From CAZIAK01 sp964537035 (GTDB lineage Bacteria > Planctomycetota > B15-G4): DNA of 64,000 nt. Positions 9,054 through 17,244 of this stretch are shown piece by piece (within the stretch, counting starts at the first letter, position 1; each line of letters opens with the position of its first letter). A program made the position numbers and the translations under genes. The stretch lies in contig CAZIAK010000014.1 of NCBI GenBank assembly GCA_964537035.1, positions 1 through 64,000 on the forward strand. The letters are read 5' to 3'. A model generated the notes under the pieces. It was not told the DNA's origin, searched no databases, and saw only the letters and a list, made by a program, of their open reading frames with translations.

Positions 9054-9084
9054 GACTGTCGCCCTTCAGAACGAGGCGACAGTC
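9054..9084 (+). promoter_or_regulatory. Hairpin in the leader of the hybrid kinase gene
   Basis: A perfect 10-bp inverted repeat, gactgtcgcc (9054-9063) and ggcgacagtc (9075-9084), with an 11-nt loop, lies 12 nt before the ribosome binding site (GGAG at 9096-9099) of the histidine kinase gene. It could be a dimeric-repressor operator or a leader RNA hairpin; the sequence does not decide between them. Confidence 0.45.
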
Positions 9085-9108
9085 CAACCAATCACGGAGC
9101 CACATCGC

Positions 9109-11247
9109 GTGCGAATGGGTGACAACACCCTGGGAGCCCTGTTCGGCACGGCTCCCGGTTCGAAGCGAGACCAGCTGCGCGGGCTGCGGCTGTTCAGGCG
9201 CTACCTCAAGGCCAGCTTTGCCCTCGTGCTGGGCGTGGCTTTTGGGGTGCATCCGTTCGTCGCCGATCCGATCCCGCTCTGGGTAGCCGACGGGGCAGTG
9301 CTGGCGCTGATAGCCGCCTGCCTGGTGACCCTGAAGCGGCAGCGCTTCCATTCAGCCGCCATGGTCTGTGTCGTGGGCTTCTGGTTGGTCGAGGCAGGGG
9401 TGCTCTTTTTTTCGGGGGGCGTGAGCGGCCCGTCCTTGCTCTTCTTCCCGTTCATCGTCTTGTCTGCAGCGTGCTTCTGGTCGGTGCGCGGCGCCATGGT
9501 GCTCGCTCTGGCCACCGTGATCTGGACCCTCGCTGTCTTTTGGGCCGCGGCCAACGACGTCCTTCCAGCGGCGTTGTTCAAGCCTTCACCTGTTCGTGAG
9601 TGGGCCGCCATGGTGGGCTGCCTGGGGGTGATCATCGTCTTGGTCAGGGCGGCGGAGCGGGCCTTGGCGGGGCTGAAGAGAGACTCGAAAGCCAGCGGGC
9701 AGCGACTCTCCGAGCTGATCGTCGAGTCGGCGGACGGCGTCCTTCTGCTCGACGCGCAAGGGCATCTCCTGAGCTGCAATCGTGCAGCCGAAACCCTGAC
9801 CGGCCTCGCCGAGGCCGACGCAGAAGGTCGCAATGTGTGCGACCTCGACATTTTTGCAGCTGAAGAGCGAGAGCGCCTCCGGGCCGAGCAGATCGCCGTC
9901 CTGGGAGGGGAGAGTCGACCGCCCCTCGACCTGGTGCTGAAGACAGGCGACGGTCAGGCGGTCTACGTCGAGTGCACCACTCGGCATTTCCAGCTCGATG
10001 ACGGCCAGGCCGCGCTCTTCACCACCCTGCGAGACGTGACCCTGCGCAAGCGGGCCGAGCGTCGCAGGGCCGAGCTCGAACGGCAGCTGTCCCGGTCGCA
10101 GCGCCTCGATTCGATCGGTCGCCTGGCAGCGGGGATCGCCCATGACTTCAACAACCTGCTGACCGTGATCCTGGCCTCCTCCGAGATGATGTTGGACTCT
10201 GTGGAGGGCGAAGGGGAGGCCGAATGGCGCGATGACGCCACCAGTATCCGTGCGGCGGCCATGCGTGCTGCGACCCTGACCAATCAGCTGCTCACCTTCG
10301 GCCGGCGCCAACCCTTGGCCCCCGAGGTTCTCGATCTTGGCGCCGTGGTTTGCGAGGTCAGCGACATGCTCAGCCGCCTGCTGGGCGAGACCGTCGAGCT
10401 GGTGATCGAACTGCAGCCTGGGGTGGGCCCTGTGCGGGTCGACCGGGCTCAGGTCGAGCAGGTGGTGGTGAACATGTCCCTCAATGCCCGGGACGCCATG
10501 CCCGAGGGGGGGACGCTGACCCTCGGTGTGGCCGAGCGCAAGATCCCCAGGGATGCCTCTGGCGGTGTTCCCGAGGGGCACTGGGTGGTGCTCACGGTCA
10601 AGGACACCGGCGTGGGCATGGACCGGGAGACCCAGGCGCGAGTCTTTGACCCGTTCTTCAGCACCAAAGACGTGGGTGAGGGCACGGGCCTGGGGCTGGC
10701 CACCGTGCACGGCTTCGTGACCCAGAGCGGCGGTCACGTCACGGTCGACAGCCTGCCCGGAAGGGGCTGTCACTTCGATGTGCTCTTGCCTCGCATTGAA
10801 GGCGCGCCCGCAGCCATGGCACGATCCCGGCGTCCGGCGGGGACGCGACGAGAACAGCAGGGCCACGTTCTGGTCGTCGAGGACGAGAGTCGCGTGCGCC
10901 AGATCGTGCGGCGCATTCTCGAGAGCGCGGGGTTCAGGGTCGACGAGGCAGCGGACGGCCTGCAGGGGCTGGCGCGCATCCAGCAGCAACCTGACGCCTA
11001 CGATCTGCTGATCTCTGACGTGATCATGCCCGGCCTGGGCGGCCCTGCCCTCGCCCGCCGCGCGCACGAACTGGCCCCGGACCTGCCTGTGCTGTTCGTG
11101 TCCGGCTACGCAGGCAAGGAGCTGGGTGCACTGGGCAATCCCGAAGAAGAGGGGCGCCTGTTGCGCAAGCCCTTCACCGCAGAGGAGCTGCTGGACGCAG
11201 CTCAGCAGGCGCTCTCTGCAGGTGCGCCCACGGCTGCGAGCCCGTGA
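9109..11247 (+). CDS. Hybrid sensor histidine kinase (membrane-PAS-HisKA-HATPase-REC)
   Basis: A protein of 712 aa. The order is: a multi-helix membrane sensor (about residues 25-195); a PAS domain (about 200-320, ESADGVLLLDAQGHLLSCN); HisKA with the phospho-acceptor His345 in LAAGIAHDFNNLL; HATPase_c with N-box NMSLNARDAMPEGG and G-box GTGLGLATVHG; then a receiver domain (about 585-705) with phospho-acceptor Asp637 in LLISDVIMPG. The HDFNNLL variant is typical of kinases with a fused C-terminal receiver. The start is taken as GTG 9109, 9 nt after GGAG; ATG 9115 would be too far. The gene overlaps the VIT1-like gene (GTGA), so the signal may concern metal or redox status, which is inference from position only. 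No cognate output regulator is nearby. Confidence 0.92.
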   Translation: MRMGDNTLGALFGTAPGSKRDQLRGLRLFRRYLKASFALVLGVAFGVHPFVADPIPLWVADGAVLALIAACLVTLKRQRFHSAAMVCVVGFWLVEAGVLFFSGGVSGPSLLFFPFIVLSAACFWSVRGAMVLALATVIWTLAVFWAAANDVLPAALFKPSPVREWAAMVGCLGVIIVLVRAAERALAGLKRDSKASGQRLSELIVESADGVLLLDAQGHLLSCNRAAETLTGLAEADAEGRNVCDLDIFAAEERERLRAEQIAVLGGESRPPLDLVLKTGDGQAVYVECTTRHFQLDDGQAALFTTLRDVTLRKRAERRRAELERQLSRSQRLDSIGRLAAGIAHDFNNLLTVILASSEMMLDSVEGEGEAEWRDDATSIRAAAMRAATLTNQLLTFGRRQPLAPEVLDLGAVVCEVSDMLSRLLGETVELVIELQPGVGPVRVDRAQVEQVVVNMSLNARDAMPEGGTLTLGVAERKIPRDASGGVPEGHWVVLTVKDTGVGMDRETQARVFDPFFSTKDVGEGTGLGLATVHGFVTQSGGHVTVDSLPGRGCHFDVLLPRIEGAPAAMARSRRPAGTRREQQGHVLVVEDESRVRQIVRRILESAGFRVDEAADGLQGLARIQQQPDAYDLLISDVIMPGLGGPALARRAHELAPDLPVLFVSGYAGKELGALGNPEEEGRLLRKPFTAEELLDAAQQALSAGAPTAASP

Positions 11248-11978
11248 GCGCAATCAACGGCGACCACCTCCATACTCTGGATGACATCCGCGACCGCATT
11301 CTGCGGGGACCCCAGCCCAGCTACCTGAGAGACTGGGTCTTCGGCGGCATCGACGGCGCGGTGACCACGTTCGCGGTGGTGTCTGGCGTGGTGGGCGCCG
11401 GTCTGCCTGGCCATGTGATCATCATCTTGGGCCTGGCCAACCTCGTGGGCGACGGCTTCTCCATGGCCGCGGGCAACTACTCGGGCACTCGCACCGAACA
11501 TGACGAGTACGAGTTCTTCGAAGAGATGGAGCGGCGGCACATCCGTGAGGACCCGGCAGGTGAAGCGGCGGAGGTGCGAGAGATCTACCGGCACAAGGGC
11601 TTCAGCGGGGAGATGCTCGAGTCCTTGGTGGCGCACATCACCGCCGACGAGGAGCGTTGGCTGTCCACCATGCTCATCGAGGAGCACGGCCAACCCCATC
11701 AGCTGCGCTCGGCTTGGCGCGCTGCGATCTCGACCTTCGCGGCCTTCCTTGTCTGTGGTGCCGTGCCGCTGCTGCCCTTCGTGCTCGACTGGCAGGGCGG
11801 CTTTTCCTTGTCCGTGGCCATGACGGCGGTGGTGTTCTTTGCCATCGGCTCCGTCAAGGCCCGCTGGGCGGTGGCCCCCTGGTGGCGGGAGGGCTCGGCC
11901 ACGCTCGTGGTGGGTGCGGCGGCGGCGTTCATGGCCTACGGCATCGGCTATCTGCTCCGTGGCCTGGTGGCGGGCTGA
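11244..11978 (+). CDS. VIT1/CCC1-family iron/manganese transporter
   Basis: A protein of 244 aa with five membrane helices. The first holds the family signature DWVFGGIDGAVTTFAVVSG, followed by LANLVGDGFSMAAGNYSGT and the charged cytosolic loop (YEFFEEMERRHIRE...EIYRHKG) that binds metal in the plant VIT1 structure. VIT1/CCC1 proteins export Fe2+ or Mn2+ from the cytoplasm. The GTG start overlaps the kinase stop (GTGA), so the two are translationally coupled. A hairpin at 12005-12049 closes the unit. The N-terminal ferritin-like domain of MbfA proteins is absent, although a separate ferritin-like DUF455 gene lies 1.5 kb downstream. Confidence 0.93.
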   Translation: MSAINGDHLHTLDDIRDRILRGPQPSYLRDWVFGGIDGAVTTFAVVSGVVGAGLPGHVIIILGLANLVGDGFSMAAGNYSGTRTEHDEYEFFEEMERRHIREDPAGEAAEVREIYRHKGFSGEMLESLVAHITADEERWLSTMLIEEHGQPHQLRSAWRAAISTFAAFLVCGAVPLLPFVLDWQGGFSLSVAMTAVVFFAIGSVKARWAVAPWWREGSATLVVGAAAAFMAYGIGYLLRGLVAG

Positions 11979-12004
11979 CCTTGGCGCAGGTGCCCTCAGG
12001 CTGG

Positions 12005-12049
12005 GGGGAAAGTGCCAGCCCGGCGGCCTCGGCGTACGGCACTTTCCCC
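12005..12049 (+). terminator. Hairpin terminator after the kinase-VIT1 unit
   Basis: A perfect 12-bp stem, ggggaaagtgcc (12005-12016) with ggcactttcccc (12038-12049), has a 21-nt loop and begins 26 nt after the VIT1 stop. A second small hairpin (gctcgcc/ggcgagc, 12062-12083) follows in the leader of the next operon. There is no U-run. Confidence 0.55.
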
Positions 12050-12138
12050 ACAGCTTGTTAAGCTCGCCTGTCATCGGGCGAGCGGTTCGAGGCGTGCACG
12101 ACCCTCGCCGCTGGCCGTCGACCGCAGAGGTCCTTTCG

Positions 12139-13056
12139 TTGCAGACCCGCTGGGCTCTCCTCGTGCTGCTGGTGCTCGGCAGCGGCTGCCACACCCCGGG
12201 TCACGGACCCGCCTGGGACGCCTTGGTGCGAGCAGGAGATCTGGCCGGTGAGGTCTCCGGAGCCGACCACACAGCGCTGTCTTTTCGAGCATCGCTCCCC
12301 GGTCCAGAGGCCATGGCTGACACGCCGGTGATCCTGCTGATTCACGGCTGGTGTGGTGACGGGAGCCTGTGGGGGCCGCTCGACGAGGCGCCTTGGTCTC
12401 AGCACAACGTGGTGGCGCTCGACCTGGCAGCTCACGGCTTGTCCACCACCAGCCGCGAGGCCTTGACTGTCGAGTCCTTCGCCGGCGACGTGGCCGAGCT
12501 GATCGATCACCTGGGACTGGACGAGGCAGTCCTGGTGGGGCATGGCCTGGGCGCACAAGTTGCGTTGGAAGCAGCGGCCTTGCGACCCCAGGCGGTGGTC
12601 GGCGTGGTGGCGGTGGAGGCCTTCCACGATCTCAGCCAGGAGTACACCGTCGAGCAGGCCACGCTCATGGAGAGCGCCTTCACCGACGACTTCGCAGGCA
12701 CCATGCGCCACTACCTCGACTGGCTGATCGGTCGAGAGGCGCGGGCGGTTTGGCAACCACGCCTGGTCAAGGCGATGACGGCGCTCCCCGTGGAGACGGC
12801 TTTGACCACGTTGCAGGCGGCCTTCGTACACGATGTGCGGGAGGCGCTGGTGACCCTCCCCGTGCCTCTGGTGCTGATCAACGGGGATCAGCGTCCCACC
12901 GACCTGGAGGCCTTGCGGGCCTTGGTGCCTTTTGCTGCTGCCGAGGTCGTGAGCGACGCCGGGCACTTCCCTCACCTGGAGCAGCCTCAGGCGTTTGGCC
13001 GAGCTCTCGACGTCGCGCTGAGCACCCTCGCTGCCGTGTGGACGGTCGCCTCGTGA
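12139..13056 (+). CDS. Alpha/beta-hydrolase-fold lipoprotein with nucleophile Ser replaced by Gly
   Basis: A protein of 305 aa from a TTG at 12139, 8 nt after AGAGG; this start creates a short lipoprotein signal (MQTRWALLVLLVLGSGC, lipobox Cys17). The alpha/beta-hydrolase core is clear: oxyanion segment LLIHGWCGDGSLW, and the acid and base of the triad at Asp250 (INGDQRPTD) and His276 (DAGHFPHLEQP). The nucleophile elbow, however, reads VGHGLGAQ, so residue 136 is Gly where G-x-Ser-x-G is expected. The protein should be catalytically dead or use another chemistry. It is the first gene of a four-gene unit in which each following start overlaps the previous stop (GTGA, ATGA, ATGA). Confidence 0.85.
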   Translation: MQTRWALLVLLVLGSGCHTPGHGPAWDALVRAGDLAGEVSGADHTALSFRASLPGPEAMADTPVILLIHGWCGDGSLWGPLDEAPWSQHNVVALDLAAHGLSTTSREALTVESFAGDVAELIDHLGLDEAVLVGHGLGAQVALEAAALRPQAVVGVVAVEAFHDLSQEYTVEQATLMESAFTDDFAGTMRHYLDWLIGREARAVWQPRLVKAMTALPVETALTTLQAAFVHDVREALVTLPVPLVLINGDQRPTDLEALRALVPFAAAEVVSDAGHFPHLEQPQAFGRALDVALSTLAAVWTVAS

Positions 13057-13439
13057 GAGAGCCGTTGTTCTCCACCAGCGCACGGTTTCGCGACGGTGTC
13101 TCGTCGGGTTCAGGTGTGCTGAGGCGTCCGCGCCGGGTGCGTCTGAGAATCCATGGCGATGCCCTCGAGTTTGCCGGCCAACACCTGTCATACGAGGCCC
13201 TTGACGAAGCGGTGCTGATCTCCGTGCGCCAGTTCTTCGTCCCCAGTTATGTGCTTCGCGTGGAGAGCGGGGGCAAGACCCTGAGTTTCGGCGTGAACAG
13301 CAACCCCTTTTGGTGTGGTGAGCTGCCCTTTGCTGTCCGGCGCGTGAAGGGCAAGGTGCGCCTGCCCCTGGTGTTCAAGCTGCTGCGCCTGGTCTTGCTG
13401 GGGGGGCTGGCCTGGCTGGCCTGGCGCGTGCTCGCATGA
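13053..13439 (+). CDS. Small PH-like protein with C-terminal membrane anchor
   Basis: A protein of 128 aa from a GTG that overlaps the preceding stop (GTGA). The body is a run of predicted beta-strands (RVRLRIHGDALEFAGQ, SYVLRVESGGKTLSFGV) of the kind seen in bacterial PH-like domains. It ends in one hydrophobic helix (LVFKLLRLVLLGGLAWLAW) that would tail-anchor it in the inner membrane. I recognise no family. Its coding nature is supported by the overlaps on both sides (its stop overlaps the DUF455 start) and by the coherent hydrophobic tail. The function is unknown; a membrane adaptor within the four-gene operon is a guess from context. Confidence 0.75.
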   Translation: MREPLFSTSARFRDGVSSGSGVLRRPRRVRLRIHGDALEFAGQHLSYEALDEAVLISVRQFFVPSYVLRVESGGKTLSFGVNSNPFWCGELPFAVRRVKGKVRLPLVFKLLRLVLLGGLAWLAWRVLA

Positions 13440-14227
13440 CCGACACGGTGTGCGACTTTGCTCTGGCGGTTGTGAGCGGCAAGGATCTGCAGGGAAAGCT
13501 GAAGGCCCCGCCCGTTGAGCTCGTGGACGAGCGGCGTGCACCGCTTGAGTTGCCCCGCGCCCCTGGACGACCCGCCGAGCTGCAACCCCAACCGGGCGAG
13601 GCCGCCAAGGTGCCGCCCCCCGAGGGCATGGCCGATCCGGAGCAGGCTCGGCGAGTGCTCCATGCCTTCGCGAACCACGAGCTGCAGGCGGTGGAGCTGT
13701 TCGCCTGGGCCTTGCTGGCGTTTCCGGAGGCGCCAGCGGCCTTTCGCAGCGGGCTGCTGTCGACCCTGTCCGATGAGCAGAGACACTTGGCCTTGTACCT
13801 GCGCCGACTTGATGCGCTCGGTGTGCCGTTCGGGCATTGGCCCGTGAGCGGCTACTTCTGGAACAAGCTCGAACACTTGGCCACGCCGCTCAAGTTCGTC
13901 TGCTCGATGTGCCTGACCTTCGAGAGCGCGAACCTCGATCACACCCTCGACTATTCCCGGGCGGCAGAGTCGGCTCGCGACCCGCAGACGGCGGCGGTGC
14001 TGCTGCAGGTGCACAACGAAGAGCGGGCCCACGTGGCCTTCGGTCTGCGTTGGCTCGCGTCGTTCAAGAGACCCGAGCAGTCCCTGCGAGACGCCTGGCT
14101 CGGCGCCTTGTCCTGGCCCCTTCGTCCTGCCTTGGCGCGTGGGCGGTCGTTTCATCCGGAGGCGCGGCAGGGCCTGGGTTTCGACGACGAATGGTTGGCC
14201 TTGCTCGACGGCGCGAGTCGGCAATGA
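13436..14227 (+). CDS. DUF455 family ferritin-like (MiaE-type fold) protein
   Basis: A protein of 263 aa. The DUF455 pattern is clear: HELQAVELFAWALLAFPEAP, DEQRHLALYLRRLDALG, then LTFESANLD and NEERAHVAFGLRWL. Candidate di-iron ligands are Glu82/Glu87, Glu114 and His117 (ExxRH), Glu163, and Glu196 with His199 (ExxH), the spacing of a ferritin-like four-helix bundle related to the tRNA hydroxylase MiaE. Diiron oxygenase or oxidase activity is therefore likely, but no substrate is established for the family. The ATG overlaps the upstream stop, and its own stop overlaps the ATP-grasp start, tying the oxidase-like and ligase-like activities together. Confidence 0.87.
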   Translation: MTDTVCDFALAVVSGKDLQGKLKAPPVELVDERRAPLELPRAPGRPAELQPQPGEAAKVPPPEGMADPEQARRVLHAFANHELQAVELFAWALLAFPEAPAAFRSGLLSTLSDEQRHLALYLRRLDALGVPFGHWPVSGYFWNKLEHLATPLKFVCSMCLTFESANLDHTLDYSRAAESARDPQTAAVLLQVHNEERAHVAFGLRWLASFKRPEQSLRDAWLGALSWPLRPALARGRSFHPEARQGLGFDDEWLALLDGASRQ

Positions 14228-15426
14228 GCCGTCTTGTCCTGGCCAACCTGGACGGCGAGGCCCTGTTGGCCCGAGCCGCAGGCGCAACTCGGCACTCACT
14301 CCCGCTCACGTTGATGCAGCGCCTCTCCGCCACGGGGACCCTGCTGCGGGTCTTCTGTCACGGCTCCGATCGATTGTGGACACCCCTGCCGGTGAACAGC
14401 TCGTGCCTGCCAGAGGTGGCGGGCTGCGAGGCGCCACGGCTGATTCATGGCAAGCCACCGCAGCAACAGCCGGACGAGCAGCTCGTGCCCTGGATGGCCA
14501 GCCCGGTCGGCGAGTGCGTCCCCGAGAGCGCGCTGGCCTTGGGCAGGCGCGTCTGTCATCGGAGGTTCGGGCTCGAGCTTTGTGATCTCTGGGACCTGGG
14601 CCTCGCCGGAGCGCGAAGGCTCACGTCCGTGGCTGAGCTGCACGATCACCTGGCAGACGGTGGCGCTCGCGCCGCCCCCGACGGCCGCTGGGTGCTCAAA
14701 CCGCCATACTCCGCGGCGGGTCGGGGTCAGCTGCTCTCACCTGCTGGTCTGGCCCAGGCGGCGCCGGCTTGGCAGCAGCGAGTCTGCAAGGCCTTCGAGC
14801 TTCACGGCGAGCTGCTCTTCGAGCCCTGGCTGGATCGAGTCCACGACCTGGGCTGTCGAGGCGAGGTGCGCGGGGGCGAGGTGCACGTGCTGGGCATGCA
14901 CGGCCTGGTGGTAGGGCCGTCCGGCGCCTTCGCGGGGATCGTGGTGGCCTCCCCCGGGGTGGCAGGCAAGGCGGCGTACCCACCTGCGCGCGGAGCACCT
15001 GCGGAGGGCGCAGACCAGGCCATCCCCGGGCTCACCGACGAGGTGGCGGAGCGGCTGGCCGATGTGACCCGCCGGGTAGGACAGGCCCTGGTCGACGCGG
15101 GCCACGAGGGCCCCTTCGGTGTGGACGCTTTCACCCATCGTCAGCCCAACGGCCAGGTGGTCCTGCGCCCGCTCTGCGAGATCAACGCACGGATGACCTT
15201 CGGCCGGGTGGCCGCCGAGTGGATGAACCTCCTGGCGCCGTTCGCATCGGCGCCGGGACGACTGCTCTTCGCCCGCGGGCCCCTTGACGAAGCCGTGGCC
15301 CAGCGCCGGGCGACCATGGGCGGCGGCGCGGCCGCGACGGAACCCAGGGTGATCCCCCTGCTGACTCCCGACCCCGCTCATGGCCGAGGGGGCACGTCGG
15401 CCTGGCTCGAACTCGCCAGCGAGTGA
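14224..15426 (+). CDS. ATP-grasp-fold protein
   Basis: A protein of 400 aa from the ATG at 14224 that overlaps the DUF455 stop. ATP-grasp features are the nucleotide-binding strand-loop WVLKPPYSAAGRG (about residue 156), the acidic segment ELLFEPWLDRVHDLG, and the metal-binding CEINARMTFGR (about residue 319, Glu and Asn ligands). ATP-grasp enzymes join a carboxylate, via an acyl-phosphate, to an amine or thiol. The N-terminal 150 residues contain many Cys and Trp and match nothing I know. It is the last gene of the four-gene operon, and the substrate is unknown. An amide- or peptide-bond ligase paired with a diiron oxygenase would be a plausible small-molecule or modification pathway, which is inference. 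Confidence 0.75.
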   Translation: MSRLVLANLDGEALLARAAGATRHSLPLTLMQRLSATGTLLRVFCHGSDRLWTPLPVNSSCLPEVAGCEAPRLIHGKPPQQQPDEQLVPWMASPVGECVPESALALGRRVCHRRFGLELCDLWDLGLAGARRLTSVAELHDHLADGGARAAPDGRWVLKPPYSAAGRGQLLSPAGLAQAAPAWQQRVCKAFELHGELLFEPWLDRVHDLGCRGEVRGGEVHVLGMHGLVVGPSGAFAGIVVASPGVAGKAAYPPARGAPAEGADQAIPGLTDEVAERLADVTRRVGQALVDAGHEGPFGVDAFTHRQPNGQVVLRPLCEINARMTFGRVAAEWMNLLAPFASAPGRLLFARGPLDEAVAQRRATMGGGAAATEPRVIPLLTPDPAHGRGGTSAWLELASE

Positions 15427-15539
15427 GAAAACCGAAGAGCCGGACAGGCGATCAGGTCAGAGCCCCGGCCAACAATAGCACTGGCCTGAATCGCCCATCC
15501 GGACATCATTCGGTCGACATGCGCGGTGTGGATGCATGC

Positions 15540-15598
15540 GGCCCGTCTTGGGCTCACCGCGGGATGACTGTCGCGGTGAACAGAAGTCGGGACGGGCC
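15540..15598. terminator. Two-tier stem-loop between convergent genes
   Basis: The outer stem is ggcccgtc/gacgggcc (15540-15547, 15591-15598). The inner stem is tcaccgcg/cgcggtga (15554-15561, 15572-15579) with a 10-nt loop. It lies in the 286-bp gap between the ATP-grasp gene (+) and the sulfatase gene (-), so a bidirectional terminator is the simplest reading. The rest of 15427-15712 shows nothing recognisable. Confidence 0.45.
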
Positions 15599-15712
15599 GA
15601 ACGATCGAGCGAGCGGCCTGGGTGGTCGCCCCACTTCATGCGCCGATCTACACCCACCCATGTGAGCGGTAACCGAGTTGATTCACAGCAATCTGGGAGT
15701 CATTCCTGCGCC

Positions 15713-17203
15713 TCATTCTCCCGCCAAGGGGAAGTGTTGTGAGGGTGTGTGCAGCTCGGCCATGAGCCCCTGCATGCGGGCCACGACGGCCGGGTGTTGG
15801 GCAGCGATGTCGTGAGCCTCTGTGGGGTCGGCGGCCAGGTCGTAGAGCTCCAGCGCTTCGCCAGGGTGGTGCCGCACGGCCTTCCAGTCGCCCATGCGCA
15901 AGGCCTGGTGACGGCGGGCATGCTCCCAGTAGAGCGCTTCATGGGTCAGCTGTTCTGCGGACTCACCGCGCAGGGTGGGCAGGAGTGAGCGGCCATCAAG
16001 CCCGGCGGGCGTGGCGGTGCGAGCGGCGTCCAGCACCGTGGGCAGCACGTCCCAGAAGGCGCTGACGTGGTCACTGGTGGACCCCGGAGAAATGTTTCCC
16101 GGCCAGCGAGCGAGCAGGGGCACCCGTAGGCCCCCTTCGTAGAGCTGGGCCTTGCGACCACGGAGGCCGCCGCTGCTCTCGAAGAACTCCAGGTCGACAC
16201 CGCCCACCCAGGACGGCCCGTTGTCACTGGTGAAGAGCACCAGGGTGTCGTCGGCCAGGTCGAGCTCGGCGAGCAGGTCGAGCAGCCGGCCCACGTCCCG
16301 GTCCATGCGGCTGATCATGGCGGCGTAGGCGGCTCGAGGCTGGCGATGGGGCAGGTAGCCCGCGCCTCCCTTGTAGGGCACATCGTCGAAGCTCGACGCG
16401 TAGGCGGCCAGGCTGTCGTCGGGCACTTGCAGAGCCAGATGGGGCACCGGCGTGGCGAAGGTGAGCAAGAACGGCTCGTCGCCCTGAGCCCGCACAAACG
16501 ACAGGGCGTCCTCGATCATCAGGTCGGGGGCGTAGTCGTTGCCTGAGAACCCTGCGTAGCTGGCCGGGTCTTGTGGGTCGGCGTCGTCGGGCAGGCGTTG
16601 GTGCGGGCTGAAGGGCGGGTTGTTCAGGGGCACGGAGGTGCCGTCATCCCAGAGATGGGTGGGGTAGTAGTTGTGGGCCTCTCGCTGGCAGATGTAGCCG
16701 TAGAAGTGATCGAATCCCTGGGCGTTGGGGTCGCCGCTGCTGTCCGTCCAGCCCAGGCCCCACTTGCCCACGAAGGCGGTGGCGTAACCGGCGGCTTGCA
16801 GGTGGTGGCCCAGGGTGACCGTACCTTCGGGGAGCGGGCGCTGGCCTTCGAGGGCGGGGTCGTTCCACACGTCGCCTCGCTCGGCCATCTCGTCGTTGTC
16901 GCGGATCGCGGCGTGGCCCGTGTGCAGCCCGGTGAGCAAGGTGCAGCGAGCCGGCGCGCACACAGGGCTGCCGGAGTAGAACTGACTGAAGACCATGCCC
17001 TCGGCGGCCAGCTCATCGAGCCGCGGGGTATGGATCAGGCGCTGCCCGTAGCTGCCCAGCTCGCCGTAGCCCAGATCGTCGGCGACGATCAGCACGATGT
17101 TCGGCGCTCGCCTTGCAGAGGGATCGCTGGCGCAGGAACAACAGGCCAGCAGGAGCAGGGCGAGCAGAGGCAAGAGGGGCCGTTCGGTGTGCAGGTGAGT
17201 CAT
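15713..17203 (-). CDS. Sulfatase lipoprotein (formylglycine type)
   Basis: A protein of 496 aa. The signal LPLLALLLLACC ends in a lipobox, so it is probably a lipoprotein. The sulfatase core begins PNIVLIVADDLGYGELGSYG, whose Asp pair binds Ca2+. The catalytic motif Cys82-Ala-Pro-Ala-Arg86 is a canonical C-x-P-x-R for formylglycine maturation, followed by TLLTGLHTGH. LLTFATPVPHLALQ and LFTSDNGPSWVGG complete the active site. The overall look is that of arylsulfatase A / GalNAc-6-sulfatase-type enzymes acting on sulfated polysaccharides, which planctomycetes carry in large numbers. No sulfatase-maturating enzyme or carbohydrate-utilisation genes flank it. The transglutaminase-like gene lies 41 bp upstream on the same strand. 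Confidence 0.93.
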   Translation of the reverse strand: MTHLHTERPLLPLLALLLLACCSCASDPSARRAPNIVLIVADDLGYGELGSYGQRLIHTPRLDELAAEGMVFSQFYSGSPVCAPARCTLLTGLHTGHAAIRDNDEMAERGDVWNDPALEGQRPLPEGTVTLGHHLQAAGYATAFVGKWGLGWTDSSGDPNAQGFDHFYGYICQREAHNYYPTHLWDDGTSVPLNNPPFSPHQRLPDDADPQDPASYAGFSGNDYAPDLMIEDALSFVRAQGDEPFLLTFATPVPHLALQVPDDSLAAYASSFDDVPYKGGAGYLPHRQPRAAYAAMISRMDRDVGRLLDLLAELDLADDTLVLFTSDNGPSWVGGVDLEFFESSGGLRGRKAQLYEGGLRVPLLARWPGNISPGSTSDHVSAFWDVLPTVLDAARTATPAGLDGRSLLPTLRGESAEQLTHEALYWEHARRHQALRMGDWKAVRHHPGEALELYDLAADPTEAHDIAAQHPAVVARMQGLMAELHTPSQHFPLAGE

Positions 17204-17244
17204 GGACTCAACCTACCAGCTTTGGCCAGCCCCGCGGGTTCAGC

